From positions 353,796 to 417,795 of the forward strand of contig NZ_SACK01000003.1 in the NCBI RefSeq assembly GCF_004005815.1: 64,000 bases of DNA, written 5' to 3'. The notes beneath the pieces were generated by a model, which did not search any database, was not told the DNA's origin, and saw only the letters and a list, made by a program, of their open reading frames with translations. Below are positions 37,485-45,277 of this stretch, one piece after another. The position numbers and the translations under genes were made by a program. This stretch comes from Mucilaginibacter limnophilus. GTDB taxonomy: Bacteria; Bacteroidota; Bacteroidia; Sphingobacteriales; Sphingobacteriaceae. The number at the start of each line of letters is the position of its first letter. Position 1 is the stretch's first letter.

Positions 37485-39092
37485 CTATATGTCGTTTATG
37501 GGGTTTGTTGGTCGGCTCAAGTCCGGCACAATCAGTGCGCCGGTGCTGCCGGTGTAATTTTCTTCATCGAAAGCCAGGCGGTACTCAATCTTGGCAGCTT
37601 TGAGGTTTACGGCGTCTTGTTTCGGATCAAAGTTTTTAGAGGTAATCTTGATCGGGATAAGTGTATTGCCGAACACGCGATATGCTTCTCGGGATATTAC
37701 AAGCTCTTTAAGGCAATTCACATCACCGGCGATGTATCCGGATTGCAGTGTGTCTGATTCAACCATCTTTACATCATACCTTATGAAATTACCATCAGTT
37801 GGCGTCTCGAGTGATTCGATGGCTTGTGCTTCACTGTCGGTAATTTCTGTCTTTGGAATACTCTTTCCGTTAGCCCGTAGCGTTTTGAAGTTGCCGGCGC
37901 TATCACCGTATAGAATATACCTGGTGTAATCCTGATAGTCACGATTGACTATATAAGTTTTGGCAACTGTTCGCGAATCACCTGATGTACGCTCAATCAG
38001 TTGCACTTCATACCTGGTAATGTTTCTTAGAGATGTGGTGTAGGCCTGTAGGCCGAGCTGCTGATACCCCGTACTTACACTTACCTTTTCAAGGGGTTGA
38101 ACCGTTCCGCCAGCGATTATTTTAATATCCGTGGTGCCATCAGAAAGGAATACTTGTACCCGAATGTCCAACTGCTCAGCAACATTGCGCATATTCAAAA
38201 AGTACAGAAACTGCGGCTGGTTCGTGTTAACCTCAATATTATCGACCGGGTAACTTTCAAACCATCGCTGAACTTTATATAATGTTGGCCCAGGCAATAG
38301 GTAGTTTTCCAGGTGATCGGTATTAGTAATTTGGCTGAGCGCTTGCTTACTATACCCTCCAAGACATACCAGATATTCTTCCGTTATGGCGATCGCTTTA
38401 AATTCAGGTGTTTCACCATAATATTGCATGTACTTGAGGTAATATCTTAACACTGATGTGCTACATACTTGCCATACCGAGGTAAGATCAGGCTTATCAT
38501 ATTTTAGATGCGGATTGAGTACTCCCGACAAGTCTTTTATGGTTTTACCGGTAACAGGGATATCCAAACTTAGAGCGCGGTCAAACAGAGGTTTTAAAGC
38601 GCCGACTTTCCAAACTTCGAGGAAATGGTTGAAATTAGGTTTGTAAGCGATGTCGATACCCGTGTTACCGATAATCACCGCAAGATTGCCTGCAGTCCAT
38701 GGTGACATGTTAAAGATCTTGCCTTTCTGTTTTGCTACAACGGAAATGCTATGAGCTGCCGAATAGAATGTATATGCGAGATTAAAGTCCCGATTTATAT
38801 AATAGTTACTTTGTAACCAAGTGATAACTGAGCGCACGTGCGCTTCTGATCCGTCACCCGATGGGTATTGAAGCCCGGACGTATTCGGCGATATTGCAGC
38901 TTTAAATGTAAGATCAGCTCCGGCCCAGGTCAGTTTTAGATCTGCCGCCGGCAATACCGTTCCGTTAAATTTGATAATACATGTTGCTGTTGCGCCGGCA
39001 TTGTCCAGGATATCATCACTGTACAGCTCGATAGGATTTGGGTTGCGGCTAAATGCAACTCGCGGCGGCGCTTTTGTTAATGATACTCCCAT
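37485..39092 (-). CDS. Tail structural protein (unassigned)
   Basis: 535 residues, beta-rich, starting GVSLTKAPPRVAFSRNPNPIELYSD. No named domain recognised. Multiple Ig-like segments (TTDIKIIAGGTVQPLEK, TSGDSRTVAKTYIVNRDY) and clustering between the SGNH fibre and a tail-completion-type gene suggest a distal tail or fibre-attachment protein. Starts 1 bp after the upstream stop; translation is probably coupled. Confidence 0.6.
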   Translation of the reverse strand: MGVSLTKAPPRVAFSRNPNPIELYSDDILDNAGATATCIIKFNGTVLPAADLKLTWAGADLTFKAAISPNTSGLQYPSGDGSEAHVRSVITWLQSNYYINRDFNLAYTFYSAAHSISVVAKQKGKIFNMSPWTAGNLAVIIGNTGIDIAYKPNFNHFLEVWKVGALKPLFDRALSLDIPVTGKTIKDLSGVLNPHLKYDKPDLTSVWQVCSTSVLRYYLKYMQYYGETPEFKAIAITEEYLVCLGGYSKQALSQITNTDHLENYLLPGPTLYKVQRWFESYPVDNIEVNTNQPQFLYFLNMRNVAEQLDIRVQVFLSDGTTDIKIIAGGTVQPLEKVSVSTGYQQLGLQAYTTSLRNITRYEVQLIERTSGDSRTVAKTYIVNRDYQDYTRYILYGDSAGNFKTLRANGKSIPKTEITDSEAQAIESLETPTDGNFIRYDVKMVESDTLQSGYIAGDVNCLKELVISREAYRVFGNTLIPIKITSKNFDPKQDAVNLKAAKIEYRLAFDEENYTGSTGALIVPDLSRPTNPINDI

Positions 39093-39093
39093 G

Positions 39094-39618
39094 CTATTCG
39101 ATCCAATCCCCCTCGTTATATACCAAGTTTACCGGCGCCTTAAATTCAAACCAAAAGCTTTTGCCGTACCAGTTGCCGTCTACCGCGGTCATATTGGTAA
39201 ACTTGATAGCCGTACTGAAAACTACCTTGGCAGCTTTCAGCGCCCCGATGATGTGAGCGCCCTGATCATCCCAGTGGTCCTGGGCATCGCGGCGCATCCT
39301 GGAAACGATCTTCAGCAGTATCTCTTTAGCCTGGTCACGGGCCTGCCTAATACCGGCACGGGATCCATCGCATTTTGCCAATACGTGCAGGCCGATTCTC
39401 GGCATATCTTTTTGGCTATCCCATTCACCGATCTCGCCATCGCCAATCTCGAGCAGCAAGCAAACTGGCTTTCCCATGCTTTTTACCGCGTCATCAAACT
39501 CGTCGAGATTATACGGATCGGTTATACGGTAGAACGCCGGCTCATTTTCGGTGTGCTGAATTTCCTTCAGCTTTGCCGCAATATTTTCAAAGTATTCGTC
39601 CAGGAACTGTTCTGACAT
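39094..39618 (-). CDS. Small tail/connector protein
   Basis: 174 residues, alpha/beta (EQFLDEYFENIAAKLKEIQHTE, VCLLLEIGDGEIGEWDSQ, RIGLHVLAKCDGSRAG, WFEFKAPVNLVYNEGDWIE). The layout is that of tail terminator or tail-completion proteins in siphoviruses, by fold impression only. Overlaps nothing; 4 bp from its upstream neighbour. Confidence 0.5.
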   Translation of the reverse strand: MSEQFLDEYFENIAAKLKEIQHTENEPAFYRITDPYNLDEFDDAVKSMGKPVCLLLEIGDGEIGEWDSQKDMPRIGLHVLAKCDGSRAGIRQARDQAKEILLKIVSRMRRDAQDHWDDQGAHIIGALKAAKVVFSTAIKFTNMTAVDGNWYGKSFWFEFKAPVNLVYNEGDWIE

Positions 39619-39622
39619 GGTA

Positions 39623-40408
39623 TTAGCGGTTTGATCTTAATTTTTCTTCGAGCTCTTCGTTGTACTTCGACTTTTTGTTCATGTCCATCAGCACAAGCCA
39701 TATATTGGTTTGCAGCACTTCGTCATAATAGCCAAACTTGTCGCCGGCTACATCGTGAAAAAGGGAAGCCCAATTGGTTATTTGCGTGCCGGTACCGGCA
39801 TCGATAGCTGTAGTTTCTTCAGACTCCTTCCAGATATAAGGAAAGGCTTGTATAATAAAATTACGGCAACCGGCATAGTTGATCGCTATGGCGCGCTTAA
39901 CATATTTTTTCAGGCCTTTGAAGTGTCGCTCATGCTCTCCGGCACTTTCCATTGAATATTTTTTTCGGTTTCCCGTAAACCAGTGCTTTTTTTGATAAAG
40001 CACCGCTATAAGAATATCCAGGTATTTGTAATCGTTACTACCCAGGTAACGCTGATAAGCACCTTCGCAGAACATAAACTCTTCAGCGGTTAGGTTAGCG
40101 AGGCGATCTTTTGGCCCGTAATAAGATTCACCACTAATACGTAGCTTTTTGATTATCCATGCTTTTATGAGTGGTTTTTCATATACCCAGGTGATCAATG
40201 GTACCAGCTGATCCTTTAGGTAATTTGGAAGTTTTAAAATTTCAGGCATGTTGAACAGCCCGTAAACCATGTAATAGTCTCGTTGGTGCTGCCGATGCTC
40301 AGGTATAAAGTGGAAGTTGATCGCCAGGCGTAAAAGCGTCGCTGCCGTCAGCTCGTCCCAACTTGCAGGCGCCTGGTACTTGATGTCGTTTATACTGATA
40401 TGGTGCAT
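39623..40408 (-). CDS. Phage protein of unknown function preceding the tail genes
   Basis: 261 residues, rich in Tyr, Lys and Trp (HFIPEHRQHQRDYYMVYGLF, KYLDILIAVLYQKKHWFTGNRKKY). No family recognised. It starts at MHHISIND; the ATG is inside the right arm of a hairpin and 28 bp after a copy of the 15-bp late motif (40437-40451). It thus probably heads the tail transcription unit that continues into tape measure. Confidence 0.65.
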   Translation of the reverse strand: MHHISINDIKYQAPASWDELTAATLLRLAINFHFIPEHRQHQRDYYMVYGLFNMPEILKLPNYLKDQLVPLITWVYEKPLIKAWIIKKLRISGESYYGPKDRLANLTAEEFMFCEGAYQRYLGSNDYKYLDILIAVLYQKKHWFTGNRKKYSMESAGEHERHFKGLKKYVKRAIAINYAGCRNFIIQAFPYIWKESEETTAIDAGTGTQITNWASLFHDVAGDKFGYYDEVLQTNIWLVLMDMNKKSKYNEELEEKLRSNR

Positions 40409-40436
40409 GACAATTCGAAATTGCCATGCACCAGGG

Positions 40437-40451
40437 TTGTATTAAAGGACA
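40437..40451 (-). promoter_or_regulatory. Late-motif copy 1
   Basis: Reads TGTCCTTTAATACAA on the minus strand, 28 bp before the ATG of the 261-residue gene. The leader folds: GGTGCATGGCAATT and AATTGTCATGCACC pair (13 of 14), burying the start codon. Confidence 0.7.
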
Positions 40452-40452
40452 G

Positions 40453-40545
40453 TTAGTAAGCGCGGTACTTGAAGTAGTTGTAAGTAATGACTGCCAATAT
40501 AATGACAGTGCATATCACGGTTATGATGTTAAAGGGATCCGTCAT
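40453..40545 (-). CDS. 30-residue membrane micro-protein
   Basis: Reads MTDPFNIITVICTVIILAV followed by a short YNYFKYRAY tail: one membrane helix with a positively charged end. The ATG overlaps the stop of the preceding gene (ATGA), so it is probably translated by coupling. It lies just after the holin-like gene and the 151-residue gene. It may be an additional lysis component or an assembly factor. Too short for homology by eye. Confidence 0.5.
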   Translation of the reverse strand: MTDPFNIITVICTVIILAVITYNYFKYRAY

Positions 40546-40997
40546 GCTGCTTGTTTTTTACGTTCCTGGTAAACCCACTCAAGCAAGTACACACCATCCG
40601 ACCAGGTAAGCTTACCATCGGCGCGAGCTTTGGCTATCAGGATAGCGAGGTTATGGAGAAAGGCGCTCTTTGCATCTGTATCAAGATCCTGTATTGCTTT
40701 GGAAGCGCGTAATATGATCTGCTCGAATGGTTCGTGAACATTAAACGCCGCTATCAGCTTAAGCTTAACCAATATGCCGGGAAGATTTGCACGTAACCAA
40801 TCTTTAACCTTATCATCTGCATTCCCTGGTATAAGAGCGGTCGCCACATCGGCCACCGGCGAATCAATTAAAAGCTTAAGGTTTTCGGTAACGATAACAC
40901 CAAGCTCAACCGCCTTTTTAAGATCGGCCGGCAACTCGGCAAACAGATTTTTGATCCAGGTAACAATACCTGAAAGGACTTTCAATAGTTTTTTCAT
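40542..40997 (-). CDS. Conserved-looking phage protein in the lysis region
   Basis: 151 residues, amphipathic helices (MKKLLKVLSGIVTWIKNLFAEL, LKKAVELGVIVTENLKLLIDSPVADVATALIP) and a C-terminal EWVYQERKKQAA. The first 20 residues are hydrophobic with a Lys start and may insert in membranes. Its start overlaps the stop of the holin-like gene by 4 bp. Role unknown; context suggests lysis or its timing. Confidence 0.55.
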   Translation of the reverse strand: MKKLLKVLSGIVTWIKNLFAELPADLKKAVELGVIVTENLKLLIDSPVADVATALIPGNADDKVKDWLRANLPGILVKLKLIAAFNVHEPFEQIILRASKAIQDLDTDAKSAFLHNLAILIAKARADGKLTWSDGVYLLEWVYQERKKQAA

Positions 40998-41218
40998 TTT
41001 ATCTGATTTTTAAATTTGAGGTACGCTTCGAAAACTTTTATAAAGACAGTGAGTATCCCGATCAGCACACCGATCCATATACCCAAAGAGCTGCCGATCT
41101 TAGTTATAGATTCGTCAGTAAGAAAATGCCGGAACCATCCCAAAAAGGTACTACCGGCTGAAGCTGCCATGCCGATCCACGGCTTTTTTGACAGGTAAAC
41201 ACAAATTGCTGTAAACAT
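40994..41218 (-). CDS. Holin-like small membrane protein
   Basis: 74 residues with two membrane segments (AICVYLSKKPWIGMAASAG region and IWIGVLIGILTVFIKVF), a short loop and a positive C-terminus (KFKNQIK). This is the class II holin layout. It starts 10 bp after the DUF5675 gene and is followed by two further small membrane-related genes, so a lysis role is inferred from topology and neighbours. Confidence 0.6.
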   Translation of the reverse strand: MFTAICVYLSKKPWIGMAASAGSTFLGWFRHFLTDESITKIGSSLGIWIGVLIGILTVFIKVFEAYLKFKNQIK

Positions 41219-41228
41219 GATGATAAGG

Positions 41229-41702
41229 TTAAGCGGCTTGTTTAACCGGCCCGTTTACCGGTTCGTCAATAATTGTTATGTACACTTTGCCGGTTTTAAG
41301 CAGCAACTGCAGGCGCACCATGAATTTGGCGAAAGTGTCGCGCGAGTTGCCGACAAAGTCAATTGAGCGGGTTGATCCTAACAGTATGCAGCCGTCGGTA
41401 TCAACTGCGTAGTTGCCGGCATGTATGCGTATGCCAGCAAAGCCAAGTATACCAATAAGTAGCGGCATCAGTTTTCTAAACCGGTAACTCATGTCGATAA
41501 TCACCTGGTACCGGCCGGCGGGGATGCACGTTTTGCCCGGCACCTTTTTTTCGCCCGGATCGTTCAGGTCGCCGTCGCGGTTAAGGTCGCGGCAAACATC
41601 TTCCAGTGTATAGCAAAAGAAAGAGCCGTTAATGTACAGTTCGCCTGTGGTTGTGTTGTTGGTGTACCATTTGCGGCGCACCGTTAAATTCCATACTTGC
41701 AT
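41229..41702 (-). CDS. DUF5675 family protein, candidate lysis enzyme
   Basis: 157 residues from ATG 41702; an upstream in-frame ATG at 41729 overlaps the previous gene. Order: strand FFCYTLEDVCRDL, then PAGRYQVIID, and a conserved IRIHAGNYAVDTDGCILLG with His about residue 93 and Cys about 103. The His/Gly/Cys layout resembles L,D-transpeptidase-type peptidoglycan enzymes, although the His to Cys distance is shorter. Followed by a holin-like gene, so I infer an endolysin-like role. Known: DUF5675 is frequent in Bacteroidota phages; activity unproven. Confidence 0.7.
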   Translation of the reverse strand: MQVWNLTVRRKWYTNNTTTGELYINGSFFCYTLEDVCRDLNRDGDLNDPGEKKVPGKTCIPAGRYQVIIDMSYRFRKLMPLLIGILGFAGIRIHAGNYAVDTDGCILLGSTRSIDFVGNSRDTFAKFMVRLQLLLKTGKVYITIIDEPVNGPVKQAA

Positions 41703-41704
41703 AG

Positions 41705-42670
41705 CTAAAACATTACGATTCCGCTGCATTCGTCATTCAGCTGAATGTTGCTCGCCGTCGGTGCAACATAGCCAGGGAAAAACAGAGGGTTATCAGTTAT
41801 AAATTCTTTGAGTTTGTTTAATGCACGTTCTCCCCGATCCTGGTGATCATCCTGAAGGAATTGCACCTGAGCGGCTGCAGCGGGATCCGCCATCTCGTAA
41901 TCGATCGAGTTGTTGTACCGGTTAATGAAAAGGCCATCACCGGTAACTTTCACCGGCAAATGCTTGCAGGCCTCGGCAACTGTAAGCATGGCAACCGCCT
42001 TTTTTATCAATGGCAGCAGTTTTTGCTCATCAAGGCTTAATTCGCCGTCCAGGTATTTTTCTTTGTACACGGCATAATAAGCCGGGGTCATGTAGTTTGG
42101 CAACTGCTGATCCTGAACCTCGAGCATATCAGCATACACGCTCAGGAAGGTGATGCGTGAACTTCGGATATTGCGGTACTTACTAAAGTCGGCGGCGGTT
42201 TTTATGAAACCCTGCAGCAGATCCTGACGGGTACCCGAATCTGCATAATCAGGAAACTCAACCAGGTTACGTTCCATCAGGTCGATAGCTTTATCCAGGA
42301 ATATGAAGCCCTGCTCTTCGCAGAACACGCGCAGATCCTTCAGCTTCTTGTCGCTGATCACGGCACCGCCGGTGCTTTTAGCGACATAAAGCGCTTTGTC
42401 TTCAAACTGGTATAGCGCTGTGTGGCTCCACCGGTGGATGGTTAAATAACTTACCGATCGCTGCAATAAAATAAGCGCCTGTTTACGAACACCGGTGAGC
42501 GAGCTGCTATTGGTTATAAAATACTCCAGGGCATCAAAGCCAATAGCCTCAGCAATGATATCACGCTCGACATCTTCAACAAAGCTGGAGATATTGACCC
42601 ATGTAAAACTTAAGCTGAGCGCGCCAAAGTTGGCTTTCAGCTCGGCGCTATTATTGATCAGGTTCGGCAT
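41705..42670 (-). CDS. DUF6712-like head-tail adaptor candidate
   Basis: 321 residues, helical (KANFGALSLSFTWVNISSFVEDVERDIIAEAIGFDALEYF, LLPLIKKAVAMLTVAEACKHLPVKVTGDGLF, ERALNKLKEFITDNPLFFPGY). The repeated helical-bundle pattern is that of Bacteroidota phage head-closure or adaptor proteins (DUF6712-type). It starts within the last 20 bp of the portal gene, so it is coupled to it. Family call is moderate. Confidence 0.6.
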   Translation of the reverse strand: MPNLINNSAELKANFGALSLSFTWVNISSFVEDVERDIIAEAIGFDALEYFITNSSSLTGVRKQALILLQRSVSYLTIHRWSHTALYQFEDKALYVAKSTGGAVISDKKLKDLRVFCEEQGFIFLDKAIDLMERNLVEFPDYADSGTRQDLLQGFIKTAADFSKYRNIRSSRITFLSVYADMLEVQDQQLPNYMTPAYYAVYKEKYLDGELSLDEQKLLPLIKKAVAMLTVAEACKHLPVKVTGDGLFINRYNNSIDYEMADPAAAAQVQFLQDDHQDRGERALNKLKEFITDNPLFFPGYVAPTASNIQLNDECSGIVMF

Positions 42671-44036
42671 TGCTTGTTACTTCGTTAGTAGTTGAGTGAT
42701 TGACGTCGAGTGTATCAAACTGGAATTCTTTTATTTTCCAGCGGAAACCCTTCAGGCGCTGTGTCCAGCCGTTATAGTTAGCTGTAAATTGTAGCGGTTT
42801 AAGTATCAGGTCACGGCGCGATGCCATGAGCTTATTTTGTACGTTACCATGAACGCGCACATCTGATCCGGAACCTGCGCCCATGCCTTTGCCGGTTAAA
42901 TGGCCTACGATTGCCGGTACCAGGTTGTGTGCCCGGATGAATTGTGATGAAGCTTCAGCCGCATCAGCGATCCAAACGCCGTCCTTCATTTTATCATCAA
43001 GGGCGTCGATTGAGATACCAGGTATTTCGCATTTATTTTGTTTATCCCAGCCAAACGTTGATATAAACGACTTGCCGGCATTCTCGGCGCCGGTAAGGAA
43101 CTTATTCATATCATCCCTGATATCTTTCCGGATTGCTTTTCTTTCTTCGTACTTAAGATCCTCCCACACCTTACCTTTTTCTTTGGCGTGTGCTACCCAA
43201 AATTCCTGAGGTACTTTAATGATGTACTTAATGGTCATCGTGTACGTCATCAGGGCACGCTTCAGTACCGGCACCAGGATGCTTACATCGTAATATCCTG
43301 ATTCGAATAAAGAGTGCCAGTTGGTGTTCTGGTAAATTAAGTTGCCAGGGCCAGGCATAGCAACCGGATACATAAACTTGTAGTAATCCGCATTGCGAAC
43401 TGTATTAACCAGATTAAGGTCGCGGCGGTTGATGCAGTCGATCGGAATAGTCAGCTCGTCATCAGCTGAAGCATACGGCCAGTTAGCATTGATGTAAACC
43501 ATTTCGCTGTAGCCTTTAGCGCCGGGCTTGCTGAAGCGGCAATAAGCGGCCTCCTGCTGTACCATCTGCACGATCTTGCTGCGCTTCTTATTTAGTATGC
43601 ACTCGGAAAACGCATGGTTAAACCATACCAGATCGATGATACTTTCGAGCAGGTAATCGCTAAGCGCATTGGCCGCGATAAAATCCTCGATCTCCTGATC
43701 ATAGCCTTCAATATATTCAGGCCTGCCTTTGCCGGTGTGCTCGTCGAATACTTCGTAGGTAAGACCACTGCCGTACATGAAGTACACCACGAACTGAATA
43801 AGGGCCAGTAACTCCGGTGACTTATTGGCCTGCTTGATCACCCATTGCGGCAGGTTATTCTGCGGCCCCCAGCGTATGATATCATCACTGGCAAAGTCTT
43901 TAAGCTGTGGCAATGATGGCTTGGCGCCCGGCTGATCATCTACTAACAGGATACTTGCGCCCGGCAGAAAGTCAACCGTCGAGCCGATACTATAAGTCTC
44001 GGTCGGGTCAACCTTAGAGGTAAACTTCTTTGCCAT
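42651..44036 (-). CDS. Portal protein
   Basis: 461 residues. N-terminal core with NNLPQWVIKQANKSPELLALIQFVVYFMYGSGLTY, stem segment and central wing, and C-terminal clip RGSGSDVRVHGNVQNKLMASRRDLILKPLQ typical of phage portal folds. It docks terminase at the head vertex and forms the DNA channel. It overlaps the preceding small gene by 23 bp and precedes a DUF6712-like adaptor gene. Confidence 0.8.
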   Translation of the reverse strand: MAKKFTSKVDPTETYSIGSTVDFLPGASILLVDDQPGAKPSLPQLKDFASDDIIRWGPQNNLPQWVIKQANKSPELLALIQFVVYFMYGSGLTYEVFDEHTGKGRPEYIEGYDQEIEDFIAANALSDYLLESIIDLVWFNHAFSECILNKKRSKIVQMVQQEAAYCRFSKPGAKGYSEMVYINANWPYASADDELTIPIDCINRRDLNLVNTVRNADYYKFMYPVAMPGPGNLIYQNTNWHSLFESGYYDVSILVPVLKRALMTYTMTIKYIIKVPQEFWVAHAKEKGKVWEDLKYEERKAIRKDIRDDMNKFLTGAENAGKSFISTFGWDKQNKCEIPGISIDALDDKMKDGVWIADAAEASSQFIRAHNLVPAIVGHLTGKGMGAGSGSDVRVHGNVQNKLMASRRDLILKPLQFTANYNGWTQRLKGFRWKIKEFQFDTLDVNHSTTNEVTSNAEPDQ

Positions 44037-44301
44037 TGAATCGTGTAATTAAAAGGGGATCTATCGTGCGGATCTGGTCTGATGGTATCAGCTTGATGCG
44101 CCTTGTGCTGTTGCGGTTGTGGTATTGCTTTTTGCCACCGCCTGGTGTCGTGAGCACGGCCTTAGGATACTCGTGGCGTTCGCCGCCGCGGTTGCGCTCG
44201 AGGTCGCATGTCACTGCTGTAATGCTGAAGGGGATCGGCTTGCCTTTCTTATCAACCTTACCCATAGTTGCCAGTACCTCGTCCAATGATATATGTCCCA
44301 T
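44014..44301 (-). CDS. Small phage protein, start re-set by the late motif
   Basis: 95 residues from ATG 44301. A longer frame opens at 44394, but the late motif sits at 44328-44342, exactly 26 bp before ATG 44301, so the shorter form is preferred. Sequence MGHISLDEVLATMGKVDKKGKP, then EYPKAVLTTPGGGKKQYHNRN; no domain recognised. It precedes the portal gene with overlap, and probably belongs to head-tail assembly. Confidence 0.6.
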   Translation of the reverse strand: MGHISLDEVLATMGKVDKKGKPIPFSITAVTCDLERNRGGERHEYPKAVLTTPGGGKKQYHNRNSTRRIKLIPSDQIRTIDPLLITRFNGKEVYL

Positions 44302-44327
44302 TGATCCAAAGTTGCCTTCGAAGCGGT

Positions 44328-44342
44328 TTGTATTAAAGGACA
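44328..44342 (-). promoter_or_regulatory. Late-motif copy 2
   Basis: TGTCCTTTAATACAA on the minus strand, 26 bp before ATG 44301. Upstream is a 215-bp spacer after the next unit. Confidence 0.7.
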
Positions 44343-44556
44343 CTCGAACGGCAAGGCCCTGGGATGCCGGCACCCCCGAATCATATATCGGCACGGGGGG
44401 CTCAAAGTTGCCGGTTGCCGACAGCGCGTGACGGGGTGATTTTGCCGAGAAACAAACTTTTTCTTTTGAAAACGAGGTTTATCTCATTGGAGTTTAAAGA
44501 AGTAAGCTTTTTTGAATGCGGAGTAATGACGGGAGATGTTTTGCACCGGTTGCCCC

Positions 44557-44790
44557 CTACTCTTTTAACAAATCTTCATGCAGAAGGTAAAAAGCATGCA
44601 CATGATATTTTTTTACAGGTTCGTTTTTATTCCAGAATTTGTTCGCATCATCAAGTGCCATTCGATTTTTACTGGCGCAAACGGAATCGGCGTAACTTTT
44701 ACTTCGATACAAATCAACGGCTTCAAAATTATTCGAGCCAAAGATTCTATTATTTTCTACTATCACATACACCTTACGCAGCTTTCTCAT
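44557..44790 (-). CDS. Small hypothetical protein
   Basis: 77 residues from ATG 44790 (an upstream ATG at 44820 is possible). Sequence RKVYVIVENNRIFGSNNFEAVDLYRS, SYADSVCASKNRMALDDANKFW and KKYHVHAFYLLHEDLL is a well-formed alpha/beta protein. No family named. Divergent from the HicB-like gene with a 93-bp gap. Probably a separately transcribed accessory gene. Confidence 0.55.
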   Translation of the reverse strand: MRKLRKVYVIVENNRIFGSNNFEAVDLYRSKSYADSVCASKNRMALDDANKFWNKNEPVKKYHVHAFYLLHEDLLKE

Positions 44791-44883
44791 CACATCATAT
44801 AAAACTAAAAATATTAGCAAATATTGGAAAGATTATGCTTAGCTGTATCCCGTTGTTGAAAAAATTCCACTGAAACCGAATCA

Positions 44884-45192
44884 ATGCCAAAATGTTGTTG
44901 TAGCATGAAACAGATGCACGTTGATGATCAGTATGTAGTGAAAGCGGATCTAACCGGTTACGCTGCAATTTTTAATCCCGTAGTGTTTAAGGACGGCGAT
45001 TCTTACTGCGCCCTGCTTGGCCCGGATCCTCAGGACGGTGTATTTGGTTGCGGTTGTTCTGTAGACGAAGCAGTGCGTGATTGGAACGATCACGTCCAGG
45101 CAATAGTTGACCACCCGGAACCGACTGATGAGGTAACCGAATTCGTTATAATTAAACTTAAAGAACATGGCGAGTTGCCCGAAGATATCTAA
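44884..45192 (+). CDS. HicB-like orphan protein
   Basis: 102 residues. The core YCALLGPDPQDGVFGCGCSVDEAVRDWNDHVQ resembles the HicB-like partial RNase H fold antitoxins (ALxGxxxQ.GVxGFG..EAxRD). The C-terminal DNA-binding helix of full HicB is absent and no HicA-like toxin gene is adjacent. Four Cys lie near the N-terminus (KCCCS). Plus strand, opposite to the late genes, so it is probably a moron. Role could be antitoxin-like or anti-defence; unproven. Confidence 0.6.
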   Translation: MPKCCCSMKQMHVDDQYVVKADLTGYAAIFNPVVFKDGDSYCALLGPDPQDGVFGCGCSVDEAVRDWNDHVQAIVDHPEPTDEVTEFVIIKLKEHGELPEDI

Positions 45193-45197
45193 ACTTT

Positions 45198-45263
45198 CAT
45201 CGAAGTAAAATGCGAGGCTGGTCAATACCAGTCACATCGAAATAATTTGCGATACTGCAGCTA
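45198..45263. repeat. 29-bp element, copy 2, with an adjacent partial copy
   Basis: Full copy 45235-45263 (CATCGAA-N6-TGCGATACTGCAGCTA) plus a partial copy 45198-45215 (CATCGAA-N6-TGCGA). Between them a small hairpin (CTGGT...ACCAG). Same box order and 6-bp spacing as the 29749-29777 copy. Confidence 0.65.
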
Positions 45264-45277
45264 ATCAAAAGACAATC

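Noticed and set aside
44364..44873. 169-residue plus-strand frame
   Set aside because: Overlaps the minus-strand gene 44557-44790, which has better amino-acid composition; the plus product is Cys/His/Phe-rich like an antisense shadow.
29749..45263. Integron-type attC recombination site
   Set aside because: The 29-bp element lacks attC-type paired boxes and no integron integrase is present; only border or recombination ideas remain.
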